NCBI GenBank assembly: GCA_022592445.1
Contig: JABYQR010000183.1
Span: 1 to 64,000, forward strand
DNA from: Cytidiella melzeri
Taxonomy: Eukaryota > Basidiomycota > Agaricomycetes > Polyporales > Irpicaceae
Direction: 5' to 3'
Length of the DNA stretch: 64,000 nt
Shown: piece after piece, positions 34,889 through 48,165 of the stretch
Position numbering within the stretch: the first letter of the stretch is position 1
How the letters are laid out: each line of letters begins with the position of its first letter
Position numbers and translations under genes: made by a program
The notes under the pieces: model-generated
What the model was told of the DNA's origin: nothing
What the model saw: only the letters and a program-made list of their open reading frames with translations
The model's database searches: none

Positions 34889-37657
34889 ATGTCGGCCTCT
34901 ACCCACGAGGAAAAGTTTGACCCTGCAGTGGAAAAGCATCGTAAGCACTCTCTTCGTCTTCATTTCCGCACATCTTACTCACATCCCATCGCATCCCTCA
35001 AGACCATGCTCCCCAGGTCAACATCGCTGACTTTGACGACCCAAACCTCGACCTCGACCACGTCGACACCCTCGAGGATGATTCTCCCTACCCAGAAGTC
35101 AGGTCCGCCGTAGCCAATACAGACGACCCAGACATGCCCGTCAACACCTTGAGAGCATGGTTCATCGGTCTCCTCTGGGCAATCATCGTCCCCGGCCTCA
35201 ACCAGTTCTTCTTTTTCCGTTTTCCGGCCGTCACCGTCACCAGCGTCGTCGCGCAGCTCATTTCATTCCCTCTCCTTCGTCTCTGGGCACGCGTCGTGCC
35301 CTCCGTCAAAATCTTTGGCGTCTCACTCAATCCTGGTCCATTCACAATCAAGGAGCACGTCTTGATCACCATCATGGCCACCGTCGGCTACCAGTCTGCC
35401 TATGCCGTCAGTATCCCGTTGCTTTATTTGGGGGGTTGCTGCCACTGACATGATGCGATCTGCAGACCGACATTGTCGCTGTACAACGCGTGTTCTACAA
35501 CCAGACTTACAACTTTAGCTACCAATGGCTGCTCGTCATGTCCACCCAGCTCATCGGCTTCTCCATCGGCGGCATCGCCAGGCGTTTCCTCGTCCAACCC
35601 CCCTCCATGATCTGGCCCACCAACCTTGTCACCTGCACACTCTTCAACACCCTCCACTCCCAGCAGTACGCAGGTATTGGAAACCGTGGTGGTATCTCCC
35701 GCGAACGCTTCTTTACCTATGGCTTCATCTGCTCCTTTTCCTGGTACTTCCTCCCCGGCTACCTCTTCACCGCCCTCTCCACGTTCAACTGGGTCTGCTG
35801 GATTGTTCCAAATAATGTTGTCGTCAACCAGCTCTTTGGTACTGCGTCTGGACTGGGAATGTCCATTCTCACTTTCGACTGGGCACAGATTGCGTACATC
35901 GGATCGCCACTCGCGACTCCCTGGTGGGCAGAGGCCAACATTGCGGGAAGCATGGTCATCTTCTACTGTACCTTCCTTTCTCCTTGCGTTTGCGTTCCAC
36001 TTGTGGCTGATGTTGTTTCTCAATAGGGATCATCGTTCCCGCCCTGTATTACACAAACACGTGGTACTTCAAGTACCTACCCATCTCCTCCACTCATTCG
36101 TTCGACAACACTGGGAAAACGTACGACGTCACCCGCATTTTGGACGAGTCGGGCGCCTTCAGCGAAGAGCTCTACAAGGGCTACTCGCCGCTCTTCCTTT
36201 CGGCGACTTTCGCGTTGGCCTACGGTCTCTCGTTTGCGTCTATCACAGGTACGATTTCTGTAAGATCTGTTCAGAAGTATTACGAAGTAATGATCTTGTT
36301 TCTCCCAGCCACCCTCACACACACGTTCATATACTTCCGCAAGCAAATCTGGGTCCAGTCCCGCCGTTCCATGCACGAGCAGCCTGACATCCACGCTCGT
36401 CTCATGGCCAGGTATCCTCAGGTCCCAGAGTGGTGGTACGCCGTCATATTAGGTATATTTATCCTCTCCTCCCTTGTTACCGCCTCTGAGTCGTGTTCAC
36501 CCAGTGACAATGTTCGTGTTTGGAATCATCGTAATTGAGGCCTGGCCGACAGGCATGCCCGTCTGGGCCTTTGTCCTGGCACTCATCATCTCCTTCTTGT
36601 ATGTCATCCCCATCGGCATGATCCAAGCCATCACCAACCAGCAAGTTGGGCTCAACGTTATTACGGAGCTCATCATCGGCTATGCCCTCCCCGGAAAACC
36701 CATCGCGATGATGATGTTCAAGACGTGGGGGTACATCACCATGGCGCAGGCCTTGCAATTCACGAGTGATTTCAAGCTCGGGCACTACATGAAAGTCCCG
36801 TACGTCTCCCTCCTCTTTATTTGTCTTTCCAATCGCTCACTTTTTGTCTGCTAAACAGCCCTCGCCCAATGTTCTGGGCTCAAGTCACCGCCACCGTCGT
36901 GGCAGGCACCGTCCAACTCGGCGTCCAATCCTGGATGTTCACCAACATCTCCAACATGTGCGCCCTCGACCAGCCCGACAACTTTGTCTGCCCCAACACC
37001 CAAGTTTTCGGCACCGCCTCCATCGTCTGGGGAGTCATCGGCCCCGCACGCCAGTTCTCCTCCGGTCAGCTCTACTACGGTCTCCTCTTCTTCTTCCTCG
37101 CTGGTTTCCTCGCGCCCGTCATCACTCGCCTCGTGCAGATCAGGTACTCAAACGTTGTGCTCAAGTACATGAACTGGCCTGTCATCTTTAGCGGCACAGG
37201 TCTCATTCCCCCTGCGACACCGAGCAATTACGTGACTTGGTGTGTCACCGGGTTCATGTTCAACTACGTGATCCGTAGACGCCACTTTGCATGGTGGACG
37301 AAATACAACTGTGCGTCCCCCCCTCTCTCCCTGTCTACGTTGTTGTTCTCAACATGATGCTATCATTTTGCAGACGTCCTCTCCGCCGCTCTCGACTCTG
37401 GCGTCGCCGTCTCCGCCGTTGTCATCTTCTTCTGCCTTCAGTACCCTAGGAACGGCACCATCGGCGCCAACACCGTCCTCACCTGGTGGGGAAACGTCGT
37501 CTCGGGGAACACCGCAGACGCAATGAAGCTCCCGTTGTTGACCCCGCCCGCCAACAAGACGTTCGGGTGAGTCTTATGATCACTTGATGTTCCTTCTTCG
37601 GGAAAACGGGATGTGCTCACCTTTTTTTGCTACTCTAGGCCGACAGTGTGGAACTAG
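34889..37657 (+). CDS. OPT-family oligopeptide transporter
   Basis: A multi-pass plasma-membrane transporter, about 770 residues, that takes up small peptides (known for the family). ATG at 34889 (MSASTHEEKFDPAVEKH). The cytosolic N terminus is acidic and includes NIADFDDPNLDLDHVDTLED, then DDPDMPVNTLRAWFIGL, the usual entry to the first helix. Typical OPT text: GLNQFFFFRFP, SLNPGPFTIKEHVLITIMA, NLVTCTLFNTLH, GISRERFF, GLGMSILTFDWAQIAYIGSP, PWWAEANI, then PHYMKVPPRPMFW-like text (GHYMKVP then PRPMFWAQ), GVIGPARQFSSGQLYYGLL and FMFNYVIRRRHFAWWTKYNY. Stop TAG at 37655-37657. About eight short introns. The first intron border after EKH is unclear: the obvious donor and acceptor do not share phase. 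Confidence 0.95.
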
Positions 37658-38064
37658 AATAGCCCATCGTTGCGACGGGGGGTCACTATCTGTGTGTGTG
37701 TAAGCGGGCCTTTTATAATGATTTCTTGGTAAATGTAAACTTCCTACTGTACATGTACTTGCTTGCAATGGATTGCTTTTTTGACAAAAACGAGTGTAAC
37801 TTGATCATGCTGTTGTTATACAAGATTACCCAGTCGCGAATGTTCAAGTGGGAAGTGATACTTAACCTTAACACTTCAGCCACCCGCACGTCCCACCAAC
37901 ACCCCCTGAAACACGATATTCCACACCTTTCTGCAAAACTCTTCTGTACATCTCGACCACCAGAGAACCCCCCACCGTTCAGTGGTATATCTACAGGGAA
38001 AAGAAGAAAAGGAGGAGGAGGTGAGATACAAAAAAGATTGTAAATACAGTTGTTTGGACCAAAA
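37658..38064. other. 3' flank of the OPT gene
   Basis: 407 bases, AT-rich in the middle, ending at the 3' end of tRNA-Asn (minus strand). Nothing else seen. Confidence 0.5.
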
Positions 38065-38175
38065 CTGCCCCAGTGAGGATCGAACTCACGACCTTCCGAT
38101 TGCAGAATTACGTAAGCATCGTGTCATCTACCAGCTATAACAGTCGGACGCTTTGACCAACTTAGCCATGGGGCA
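38065..38175 (-). tRNA. tRNA-Asn (GTT) with an intron of about 37 nt
   Basis: On the minus strand the acceptor stem TGCCCCA pairs perfectly with TGGGGCA. The D arm is GCTAAGTTGGTCAAAGC. The anticodon stem TCCGA pairs with TCGGA. The loop reads CTGTTA, so the anticodon is GTT. The T arm is GTGAG TTCGATC CTCAC. Discriminator base is G. The extra bases after position 37 are an intron of about 37 nt, placed where nuclear tRNA introns always lie. Confidence 0.9.
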
Positions 38176-38604
38176 TATAGAAGACAATTGTTAAGTGTCA
38201 ACATCATCCGCGTTGTTAAGCTCCAGCAGACCACTAGACGTCTTGAACTGCAAGAGCAAGCTTGAACGGCTGGGGGCATCGAGCCTTAGGTCAGCAGATC
38301 AAGGTTACGCATTGCGATGAGAATCTGTTTTTGGCACTATACGGTTGAAACCAATTCATTCGAGGTTAGTACAAATGTTTTGCGAGGAGATTAGATGTGC
38401 ATAAGGGTGAAACCGTCGCAATTGTACTTTCGGCACACAGTACATGAATTCAAGTTCTAAAAGAAACTGTACATACATGGGCGAACACATCCACAGATTT
38501 ATCTCTTGGTTGGCTCTAGATCTACTCCGTCTTTCCTCTTTCCCGCAGAGCAACAGGATGATTATTTAAGCAAAGTTGCGAGGCAGCCGGGACTTATTTT
38601 CCCT
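38176..38604. other. Gap between tRNA-Asn and DAHP synthase
   Basis: 429 bases holding the tRNA promoter side and the DAHP synthase 3' flank. No open frame of interest and no repeat seen. Confidence 0.45.
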
Positions 38605-40573
<1,969 letters not shown>

Positions 40574-41315
40574 GGTGCCGTTAGCTGCAGGCGGTGTCGT
40601 GAGTGCCACCTCAATTAAATTGACAGTACGGCTATGGTGGGCACATACCAAGCTTGGAGGGTCTGAGAGGCGACGATACTGGCATGGCGATAATGTTGTA
40701 CGAGTACAGGGTTGGTAAGGGAGAGGGTAGTGAGTGTTAGTCGAGTTCAAAGTGTGGATGAGAGCTGCAGCTTTATATGCAAGCATTGCAAGGGGACTTA
40801 CGTTAATAGGACCGGTATTTTCTCGATTTGTGTGCGGAAGCGCTACTGAGACTGTTCTGTGTTCACCCTTGATGCAGAGATCTGGCTGATGGCTGAGTGA
40901 TGAACGTTGCACGTTTGCGGTACACGGTTGCAGAACGAGCGAGGAGCAGATGAGAGTTTGAAGCAAGAACTGATTCAGCCGGCGGACCACTGTCGTGCAG
41001 CCACCATGGCCAATTGCCGGCAAAAGCTCGAGTAGAAAGCGATGCGTAAGCCTGTATGCCCACCTGGCTACCTCGAGTGCTCCCGGTGGCAATGTAACCT
41101 TTTCCATTGGCGGTGTTACGTGCAGCGAGGTCGTCGCCGACGTCGAGCTCGAACGCAACAGCCGCCAATGCTGATGATATTTTTTGATGGGTACACTGAC
41201 GCCCATAGTTCTCTCTTGCCACGACCTCCGAATCCCATCGGCTATCCGTACGAGCGCAGCAGACTGCAGACACACCAAACTCACAGTGACAACAATCGTA
41301 TTGCAAAAATAAGCA
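40574..41315. promoter_or_regulatory. Shared divergent promoter, DAHP synthase and PIH1 gene
   Basis: 742 bases between opposed start codons. The minus strand is open in one frame from inside the PIH1 gene through this region into DAHP exon 1 (40361-41749), but its text has no homology I can see and it crosses a real gene in antisense. I read it as chance. Confidence 0.5.
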
Positions 41316-42791
41316 ATGGATGTCCTGAACAGCACCATTCGAGCCACGCTTTCGCCTCTCGCTGGGTTCTGCATCAAGTCTTCGGCCCTCCAGCCAGCCG
41401 TGTGCAAAGTCACTGGTGAATCTACCGCTGCGTTGTCAGCACAGACATCGTCAGCCATACTACCGCTGAATAACACCATCGCGGTTGCAAGGGGCCAGAA
41501 AGTATTCATCAATATTGCTTGGGACGCAAATGTACCTCCGCCCCCGGACGCGAGTAACGACGAAATCCAGAAAGCAATGAACGGAGGACAGGACTTTGAT
41601 GACGACGTGCTGGCCAGTGGCGGAGCATGGTTTGTGCCGGTGATAGTCTCAGAGCCGCGCACCGACGTAGACAAGGGTATGTGGCCCTGCCGCAGCTCGC
41701 CTGCTCCGAATTGACTGAGATCTCCTGACAGTCGCGTGTTCCTAAACATCCTACAGCCGGTAAACCATCCATCGTCTTTGACTGTGTCTACAACAGCTCT
41801 CTTAAGTCGCGATGTCTGCGAGAGCCAAACTTTCGCGCGTTCCTGACCGGTGCGTTCTTCTTCTTCAACCTTGACATAATCCGTTATTGAGTGCCAAACA
41901 GAGCTCGGATTACAGCGGATCGAAGCACAGCATTCCGTTGCACTCTCACGTCACCTCGGCACGCCTAACATCGCGTCGAAAGGAAAGCTCTTTCCAAGAA
42001 CTGCTCTCGTCCCTTTACGACTCTACCCCGAAGCACACCCTCTCCGAGAGCAAGTCACAAAGCAAAAGGCGTCCCTGATTCAGGAAATCGAACCACAAGC
42101 CCCGCCGGCAACTATCCACGAGAAGTCTACAGAGTCAAAACCGAAAGGCATTCTCAAAAACCTTACACAGGATCCCCGCTCGCAAACACCCGAGAGCGAT
42201 GATGTGAAACCCAGGTTCGCCTGGGCGAAAGAAGGCGACCGGATAGCGATCAAAGTGCATGCACCGAACGTGGTACGTCTCTTCCAGCAGAAGGAGACCG
42301 TGGTTGTCTTTTTTCTTTCTCCCTCGTGAGCCCGAGCCCGAAAGTTGTGCAATAACCACCCGGGTATCCCATCGGGCTGACAGTGTACCTATTTTCAGTC
42401 GCGCGTCCGCGTCAGCTTTCACACTTCACCCCTCCACTCAGCATTCATTCCATCCGCTTGTTGAAGCTGTGCTTTTATCTCTAATCACTGATCCTCATAT
42501 ATGACTTGTACTAATCAACTCTGTTTTGTCTCTGTGTCTATGCAGACCCGAGTACAAGTCCAAAACGCGACGCTCGACGTGGAGCCCCGGCGCGTGATAC
42601 TGCACGTTCCTCCTCATTACACACTAGATATCGATCTCTCGTTGTCGGACGCTCAAATCGCAGCAACGTTTGGAGGGACATCATCAAGCGAGGACTCGGT
42701 GTTGATGCTCAAACGCCAGAGGGAGTTTGATGTTGAGGGTGCAAAGGCAGAGTGGAGTATACAGCAAGGGAGGCTGACGGTGTTTGTGTGA
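41316..42791 (+). CDS. PIH1: PIH1-domain protein (Pih1/Nop17, R2TP complex)
   Basis: About 410 residues. ATG at 41316 (MDVLNSTIRATLSPLAGFCI). The PIH1 core reads RGQKVFINIAWDANVPPPP, then GGAWFVPVIVSEPRTDVDKA, then GKPSIVFDCVYNSSL, the classic signature. A Ser/Glu/Pro-rich linker (ASLIQEIEPQAPPAT) leads to a CS-like beta domain: RVQVQNATLDVEPRRVILHV, then a terminal AEWSIQQGRLTVFV. Stop TGA at 42789-42791. Known role: adaptor of the R2TP co-chaperone that, with Hsp90 and Rvb1/2, assembles snoRNPs and PIKK kinases. About four introns; the one near 42285-42544 is long for this genome. Confidence 0.9.
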
Positions 42792-43270
42792 TTGCAGAGG
42801 AAAAGCGAATATTTATTTGTGGTACATAGATGTTTTTCGTGTGGTTCTCAGTTGCTTTGCCTTGCTCATGGTTTGTTGAATAAGACACGACCACCCAAAC
42901 GAGAGCTTTGTAAGTCTCGTTGCAGTTGGGTCCGGACGAGTAGCCAGCGCCATCCTATATATCGGACTGCATATTTTTGATCTACGAAGAGCTCGAGCGA
43001 GTAGGTTCGTGACCTAAGACAGCACATCATCCCGAAAAGCACGGAAAGAATGTATTTGTGGAATATACAACAGGCTGGCGCATTAGATACTTTGATAAAA
43101 AAAGATATCTACACAAGAGGGACACAGTGTTCTTCATAACGACGTAATATCGAGTTAGTGATAATATGAAATGCAATACTCATGAGCTACAGTACCGAGT
43201 TCCTCAACCGACCTGTAACATTGAAGCAAACATGCATTGGCTATCTCTTTGGTCAAACGCAAAGCGAGTT
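42792..43270. other. Convergent 3' flanks of PIH1 and LIM genes
   Basis: 479 bases with AT-rich stretches. No gene, tRNA or repeat seen. Confidence 0.45.
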
Positions 43271-44727
43271 CTAGCCTCCCGCTTTGCCTAGCAGGGCATA
43301 ACCGTTTCCTGCAGGGCCGTAAAGCTGAACGATACAAACGGTTAGAGCTTCAAAGCGCGGAAAACCAAGTAGAAAAACGTACCTTTCCATAACAATGCTT
43401 GCAGAACGGGTCCCCGTCCTTTTCCGTCAACCTCGACGAGTCCAACGACGTACCGCACTCCGTGCACCGGAGACAGTTCCGATGGTACGTCTTCCCAACT
43501 GCTTTGACCTGCGACACAGAGAATCTCAACATTCTTTTTCCTTTTTTCCCAACAAGCTTGAGATGTGTTTTACCTGTTCAGCAAAATACACCGTCTTCTG
43601 GCATTTGGGACACACAGGCGTCCCACCTCCCCATTGCCTCCCAGTACCCATAGGCGACATCGGCGATGCCATTCTGCCGCTAAGAGCAGCGCCGTACCGA
43701 GAACCAGTGCTCATCGGCGCTAAGGGTACGGAGATGTACCCGCTGGGCGTAGGTTTATCCTGGTCTTCTGCAGTCGCACGTGCAGGTGTATGGGGGGCCT
43801 TGGTAGGACTAGGAGGACGCTCTGAGGCAACGTACATGCCGGTGCCGAGGGGAACCGTACGAGGCAACCCTCCTGTGCCCCTACCTGTATGTGACGGAAA
43901 TCCGGCTCCATTACCAGCCGGAGGCTCCCAATCGTCGTCAGCCTTAGCGTCACTTCTGCCATCTTGCTTGGTTTCCACTGGTAATGTCTCGGATTTGGTC
44001 TGGTCTGTGCTTGTGGGCCGTACCGGACTGTATCTACGTGTGGGTTGGCAAATCGGGGAAGTTGGTGAAACAGCGCGAGGACCATTGAAGACGTTGCCGC
44101 TTGTTGTGGTCTTCCGTGGTGGAAAGGGAGGTGCAGTAGATGGTGTACTGGGGGGAGAGCGGGAGAGCGGTGGAAGAGACCTGCCGGTTCGCGTGGGGGA
44201 TGTGGGTGGTGAGATAAAGACGTCGTCGCGGTCGGGAAGGTTCGCATGCCGAAGATCTTTTGTGCCAAAAGTCTTGACATGACATACTTTGCTGAGAGAA
44301 AGATTGAGCGACCACACAGGTACACCATGCCAAATCTTCCTCACCAGTATGGCTAAGGGAGTCGAGGTTAGACTGACCACTGAATCAAATTGGGCGACCT
44401 ACCTCCTCATCATGCTCAACCAGATTATAGGAATCCAGTCGTTTGCGGCAGTTCATACAGCTCAAGCATGGCTACAATGAAGTCAGTTCACGCGTGCTTG
44501 ATGGTAATAGTATACTCACCTTGTGATAGAGCTACACATGAACATCACAGGTCAACCACTTTCCTGAAGAAATTGGAGATGGACGAACCTTTCGGCCAGG
44601 ACCCATCGTCTATATCTTCAAGTTAGTTAACCATCACCCGCAGTCACACTTCCATGCGCACCTGCTCGGCTGCATACACTGCCTTGTTGCATCTCGGGCA
44701 TATTGGTGTACCTCCGAATGGATGCAT
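43271..44727 (-). CDS. Two-LIM-domain protein
   Basis: About 390 residues, two LIM zinc domains joined by a long Pro/Ser-rich linker. ATG at 44727 (MHPFGGTPICPRCNKAVYAA). LIM1 is assembled from very small exons: ...AEQ, then a 21-nt exon 44589-44609 (TMGPGRK), a 12-nt exon 44520-44531 (LYHK), a normal exon (PCLSCMNCRKRLDSYN ... DEE), an 8-nt exon 44345-44352 (P-Y and two bases of Cys), then KVCHVKTFGTKDLR. Only this chain restores all eight zinc ligands. LIM2: TPVCPKCQKTVYFAEQ, GKTYHRNCLRCTECGTSLD, then GDPFCKHCYGKLYGPAGNGY. Stop at 43271-43273. LIM domains bind proteins, often actin-related (known); the layout resembles CRP-type LIM proteins with an expanded linker. Cellular role not shown by sequence. 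Confidence 0.88.
44345..44352 (-). other. 8-nt microexon completing LIM1
   Basis: Minus strand CCCTTAG | CCATACTG | GTGAGG. Joined to ...GATGAGGAG before and CAAAGTATGTCATGTC after (acceptor TCTCAG), it reads DEEPYCKVCHVK, with the last zinc-ligand pair C-x2-C. Skipping it loses one ligand and changes the frame. Confidence 0.75.
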
Positions 44728-45021
44728 GGTAGTGGTTGCAGGAAGAGTTTCGTGGATTACGCTGCGCTCGTTGAGTGCAGCGCAACCCAATCTCGGAGGC
44801 CACACCGGGTCATGAAGTCATCTTGGCCGAATCCCGGAGCTGCCGGCCGGGAGACGCAGTGTAACTCGGCGGGAGATTGCCGAGATACCATGACAGGGTG
44901 AGCGCCCAAAAAATTCGATGGAGGCTTGAAGCCTCATAACTCTTGTGCTCTAGTTCTCATCTTCCTCCTACGCACATCCTCCTCTCAAACGCCTTCATCA
45001 CCACCGCACACGACCGTCATA
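44728..45021. promoter_or_regulatory. Shared divergent promoter, LIM gene and eIF5A
   Basis: 294 bases between opposed start codons. A pyrimidine-rich run (CTCATCTTCCTCC...) precedes the eIF5A ATG, as is common for highly expressed fungal genes. No clear TATA box. Confidence 0.45.
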
Positions 45022-45787
45022 ATGTCTGACGACGAGAAACATGAGCACAACTTTGAGCAGGTGGGTATTTCGACATAGCTGAACACTGATCTCGTCGACT
45101 GACGATCTTCCCTCTATCCAGGCCAGCGCGGGGGCCTCCACCACATTCCCCATGCAGTGCTCTGCCCTTCGCAAGAACGGGCACGTCGTCATCAAGTGTG
45201 CGTAGTTCCGTATTCTTTGACATTTTGCACGTCTTGAGATGTGAATGCAGCTCGTCCTTGCAAGATCGTCGAAATGTCCACCTCGAAGACTGGCAAGCAC
45301 GGTCACGCCAAAGTCCACCTTGTGGCCATTGACGTAAGCTCCCCAATTGTTTGCTTACCCTCGTTCCCCATTTAACGCTTGCCTGTAGATTTTCACTGGC
45401 AAAAAAATGGTACGCACGGAATGTTCACAGAAATGCTTAACACATCTCACCATCTTTATCGTCATCTTTAGGAAGATATCTGTCCTTCCACCCACAACAT
45501 GGATGTCCCCAACGTCTTCCGTACTGAATACCAACTTGTGCGCGCAATTATGCTGTCATCCGATACTTTTTCTCTGACCTGTATTCTAGGTTAACATCGA
45601 TGAAGGTTACCTCAACTTGATGACCACCGACGGTACCGCCAAGGATGACGTGAGACTCCCCGAGGGCGACATCGGCAAGCAGATCCAAGCCGACTTTGAC
45701 GATGGCAAGGATCTCCTCGTGACCATCGTCTCCGCCATGGGCGAAGAGCAAGCCATCTCCTTCAAGGAGGCGCCCAAGGGCAGCTAG
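45022..45787 (+). CDS. HYP2: Translation factor eIF5A
   Basis: About 160 residues. ATG at 45022 ([13 protein letters not shown]). Spliced text: [38 protein letters not shown], where the Lys in TGKHGHA is the site turned into hypusine (known), then [17 protein letters not shown] and the OB-fold domain ending FKEAPKGS. Stop TAG at 45785-45787. Five introns; exon 45389-45409 is only 21 nt (IFTGKKM). Known role: promotes peptide-bond formation on hard sequences and termination. Its 3' flank is duplicated about 1.2 kb downstream. Confidence 0.97.
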
Positions 45788-45792
45788 ACGCG

Positions 45793-46010
45793 TACTGCTA
45801 CGCTTTCCAGTGTATTTTTTGTTGTCGCCTGTTCTTACGGTCTATCATCTCTATGTTGTCTCTATCATCATATGGCAGCACCATTCCATCCTTTCCGTGC
45901 ATGTATTCTTTAACGCAAACATGTACCACACTCCACCTATCGTCGTTGTCGAAGATCATATATTGGAGCATCCCAGTTGCTGTGCATGTTCGAATCGCAC
46001 TCATGAGTGC
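45793..46010 (+). repeat. eIF5A 3' flank, first copy
   Basis: Matches 47004-47217 along its length with small indels. Shared blocks include TACTGCTACGCTTTCC, GTTCTTACGGTCTATCAT, AACGCAAACATGTACCACAC and TATTGGAGCATCCCAGT. It starts just after the eIF5A stop, so the eIF5A 3' UTR is the likely source. Confidence 0.85.
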
Positions 46011-46164
46011 TTAAGGCTCTCCCTTCAGAACTCGTTGTGGGGTCATCTCAACCCCTCGCTGGCCATGAACCAGCGCTCTGACTGTGTTTTTGGTTCAAAA
46101 AGATGCGCGTTGCTGCTGCGCGTGGATCTATCCGAAACTTGGCTACTAAGTTGCCAATGGCCGG

Positions 46165-46865
46165 TTGAATGTCGTGGTGAGTGCACTGTCGATTGTCTAC
46201 GTTGTCCTCAGCTGGTTGGTGCACAGGCCCATGCATACTTTGAAGACCTCTTGGCTGTCCTTGGGGATTATCATATCGACAGCCCTTACATGCCAGTGCG
46301 TCGTGTTTGCCGATTTCCAAAGAACACTCGCCCGTGACTCTCTCCGGCACGGTCGCGAGGCTGGGGGTCTCGACGATCCTGATGCTCAACTCTTTCCTGG
46401 TTGCGACAAAATCACGGTTAAGATTGACGTGAGTCTACGTCCCATATACATTAGACTCGTCTATTGACCACCATGTTCGACATTGATCAGGACACAAACG
46501 CCAAAGACACGGTATACAAGATCCCTACCACCAAGACGGTGAACGAATCGATTGTCCGACGGACTCGCGCGGATTATGCTGATATCATCACCAAAGTTGT
46601 ATTCAAGTTCTACTACTCGGTGCGTTCTTGTTGTCTGTTCATTCTCTCCTTCAACTTTGACCTGACAAACCGATCTCTCTTGCCGTTGTAGGATCACGAC
46701 ACACATTGGTTTGAGGTTCTCGGTGTAGGCAAAGTTGAACTGACTTTCAAGGACCTTTACCTTGTGGCGATTGGGAATACACAAGGGACAAATTACTGGG
46801 TGCCCATTTTCTCGTGCACCACGCGTCGTACACGTCAGTCTGGCACATCCACCCGCTATGTGTAA
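46165..46865 (+). pseudogene. Family copy B, 5'-truncated or chimeric
   Basis: The 3' half of the family gene is intact: QCVVFADFQRTLARD, then GGLDDPDAQLFPG and KITVKID | NAKDTVYKIPTTKTVNESIV ... KFYYS | DHDTHWFEVLGVGKVELTFK, LYLVAIGNTQGTNYWVPIF ... RYV, stop at 46863-46865. Introns lie at the same two places as in copies A and C. Upstream of about 46285 the gene is missing: the sequence jumps into the conserved upstream segment (AQAHAYFEDLLAVL frame) instead of exons 1-2. The open frame can start at an ATG at 46165, giving a chimeric N terminus with a hydrophobic stretch (VVVSALSIVYVVLSWLV). I read a deletion between the upstream segment and exon 3. Whether the chimera is expressed cannot be told. 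Confidence 0.6.
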
Positions 46866-47000
46866 ACTCTATCAACCACTGGCCGTGACTTGTATATCTT
46901 GTCTCCAATAGTCATGTTGTGAATCCATTGCGATGTAGTTTCGGGATAGACTGACCTGGCCAGTGTCCGACTGGAACAGGTCCTGCGTGACAACTGTTAT
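46866..47000 (+). repeat. 3' flank shared by family copies
   Basis: CTTGTCTCCAATAGTCATGTTGTGA and following text resemble 49787-49940 (after copy D) and the minus strand at about 32460-32594 (after copy A). Confidence 0.65.
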
Positions 47001-47003
47001 ACT

Positions 47004-47217
47004 TACTGCTACGCTTTCCTGTGTACTTTCTGTCCACTGTTCTTACGGTCTATCATTTCTGTGTTGTCTTTATCAGCATATAGCACCACTATCCCTCCTT
47101 TCCGTGCATGGTTTCATTGAACGCAAACATGTACCACACTCCGCCTGTCGTTGTTGGAAGATCATGATATATTGGAGCATCCCAGTGGCTGTGCATGTTT
47201 AATCGCTCTGATGAGTA
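47004..47217 (+). repeat. eIF5A 3' flank, second copy
   Basis: Imperfect duplicate of 45793-46010. It lies after copy B and before the copy C unit, which marks a tandem duplication with a unit of about 1.2 kb. Confidence 0.85.
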
Positions 47218-47830
47218 TTGGCTGTTTCTTCCACGAGAGAAAGGGAATTGTCAGCTTCTAGTAATAGTGGATCGACAGGAATATTCTCGCTGGTAGAGGC
47301 AGATCCAGGATTCAATGACAACAGCTTGAACGATACTTAAACTAACCGCAACCAGTGTGTGCAAGCCTACACGTCTGATTACCTGACGATGAACAACGCA
47401 GGCTGCCAGCTTCCTTCGCTCACATAACCGCAGCTCTGCAAGCATGATCTTCGAAGAACTCGGAGTGAGGTCTGGTCCAATAGCCCAGGCTTCATGACCA
47501 CCGCTGGACTCTCTCCTGTTCGAATGCTCCTTCAAAAAGGATGTTCGTCCGAACATAAGCGCACTTTATATCTTGTAGTACCCGATAGCGGAGACCGGCG
47601 CCAGTACTGAGGATTCAAAACCAAGTACTCCGTCCGCACAGGATATCATGATATGCTGTGCATTCGCGCACCAAGTGTATGATACGATACGTACTGCCGC
47701 GTGCGCACGCCGCGCAGCCACAGGTCTTGCCGCCTCATCGACTACTGCTGGAGGTTCCGACCCTGTTCTTGGTTGCATTCTACAGCTAGTCCTTACTGCG
47801 ACGACCAGTACTATGCTATCCTCTCGCTCA
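47218..47830. other. No supported gene
   Basis: Open frames on the minus strand (47251-47556 and part of 47566-48060) have no recognised content and no splice partners. The region lies inside the duplication patch. Confidence 0.4.
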
Positions 47831-48165
47831 CGTGGGTCTCGGGTGTCACCGAAACCAAGTCGGCAGCGCCCAACTTCGCCTACTTTGTGTTCAAGTCGAT
47901 GCACAGGCTCATGCATACATTGTTGATGTCTGGCTGTCCTTTGTGCTTTTTGATCCGGTTCGTCGATAGTACACGCCTCGCGTATGCGTGTGGCCGATTT
48001 CCAAACGGTTTGGTCCTGCCAGTGCTGGGTGGCAAAACCAAGACAACAAGGCGCGCACACCTTTTCCAGTCCGGAACCATGCTCATTCCGCTGACATTAC
48101 GTTGCAGATACGATCGCGGTTACATTTGCTGTGGCCATGATTGAGGGCCTTAGGTCGTGCCATCA
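47831..48165 (+). repeat. Conserved segment upstream of family copy C
   Basis: GATGCACAGGCTCATGCATAC at about 47898 and GGGTGGCAAAACCAAGACAACAAGGCG at about 48028 match the minus-strand segment upstream of copy A. The first block also occurs in copy B. Frames are interrupted, so it looks like decayed coding or a non-coding element. Confidence 0.65.

Noticed and set aside
47251..48060. Minus-strand frames in the duplication patch
   Set aside because: No known content, no splice partners, and they cross the conserved segment that lies in the plus direction.
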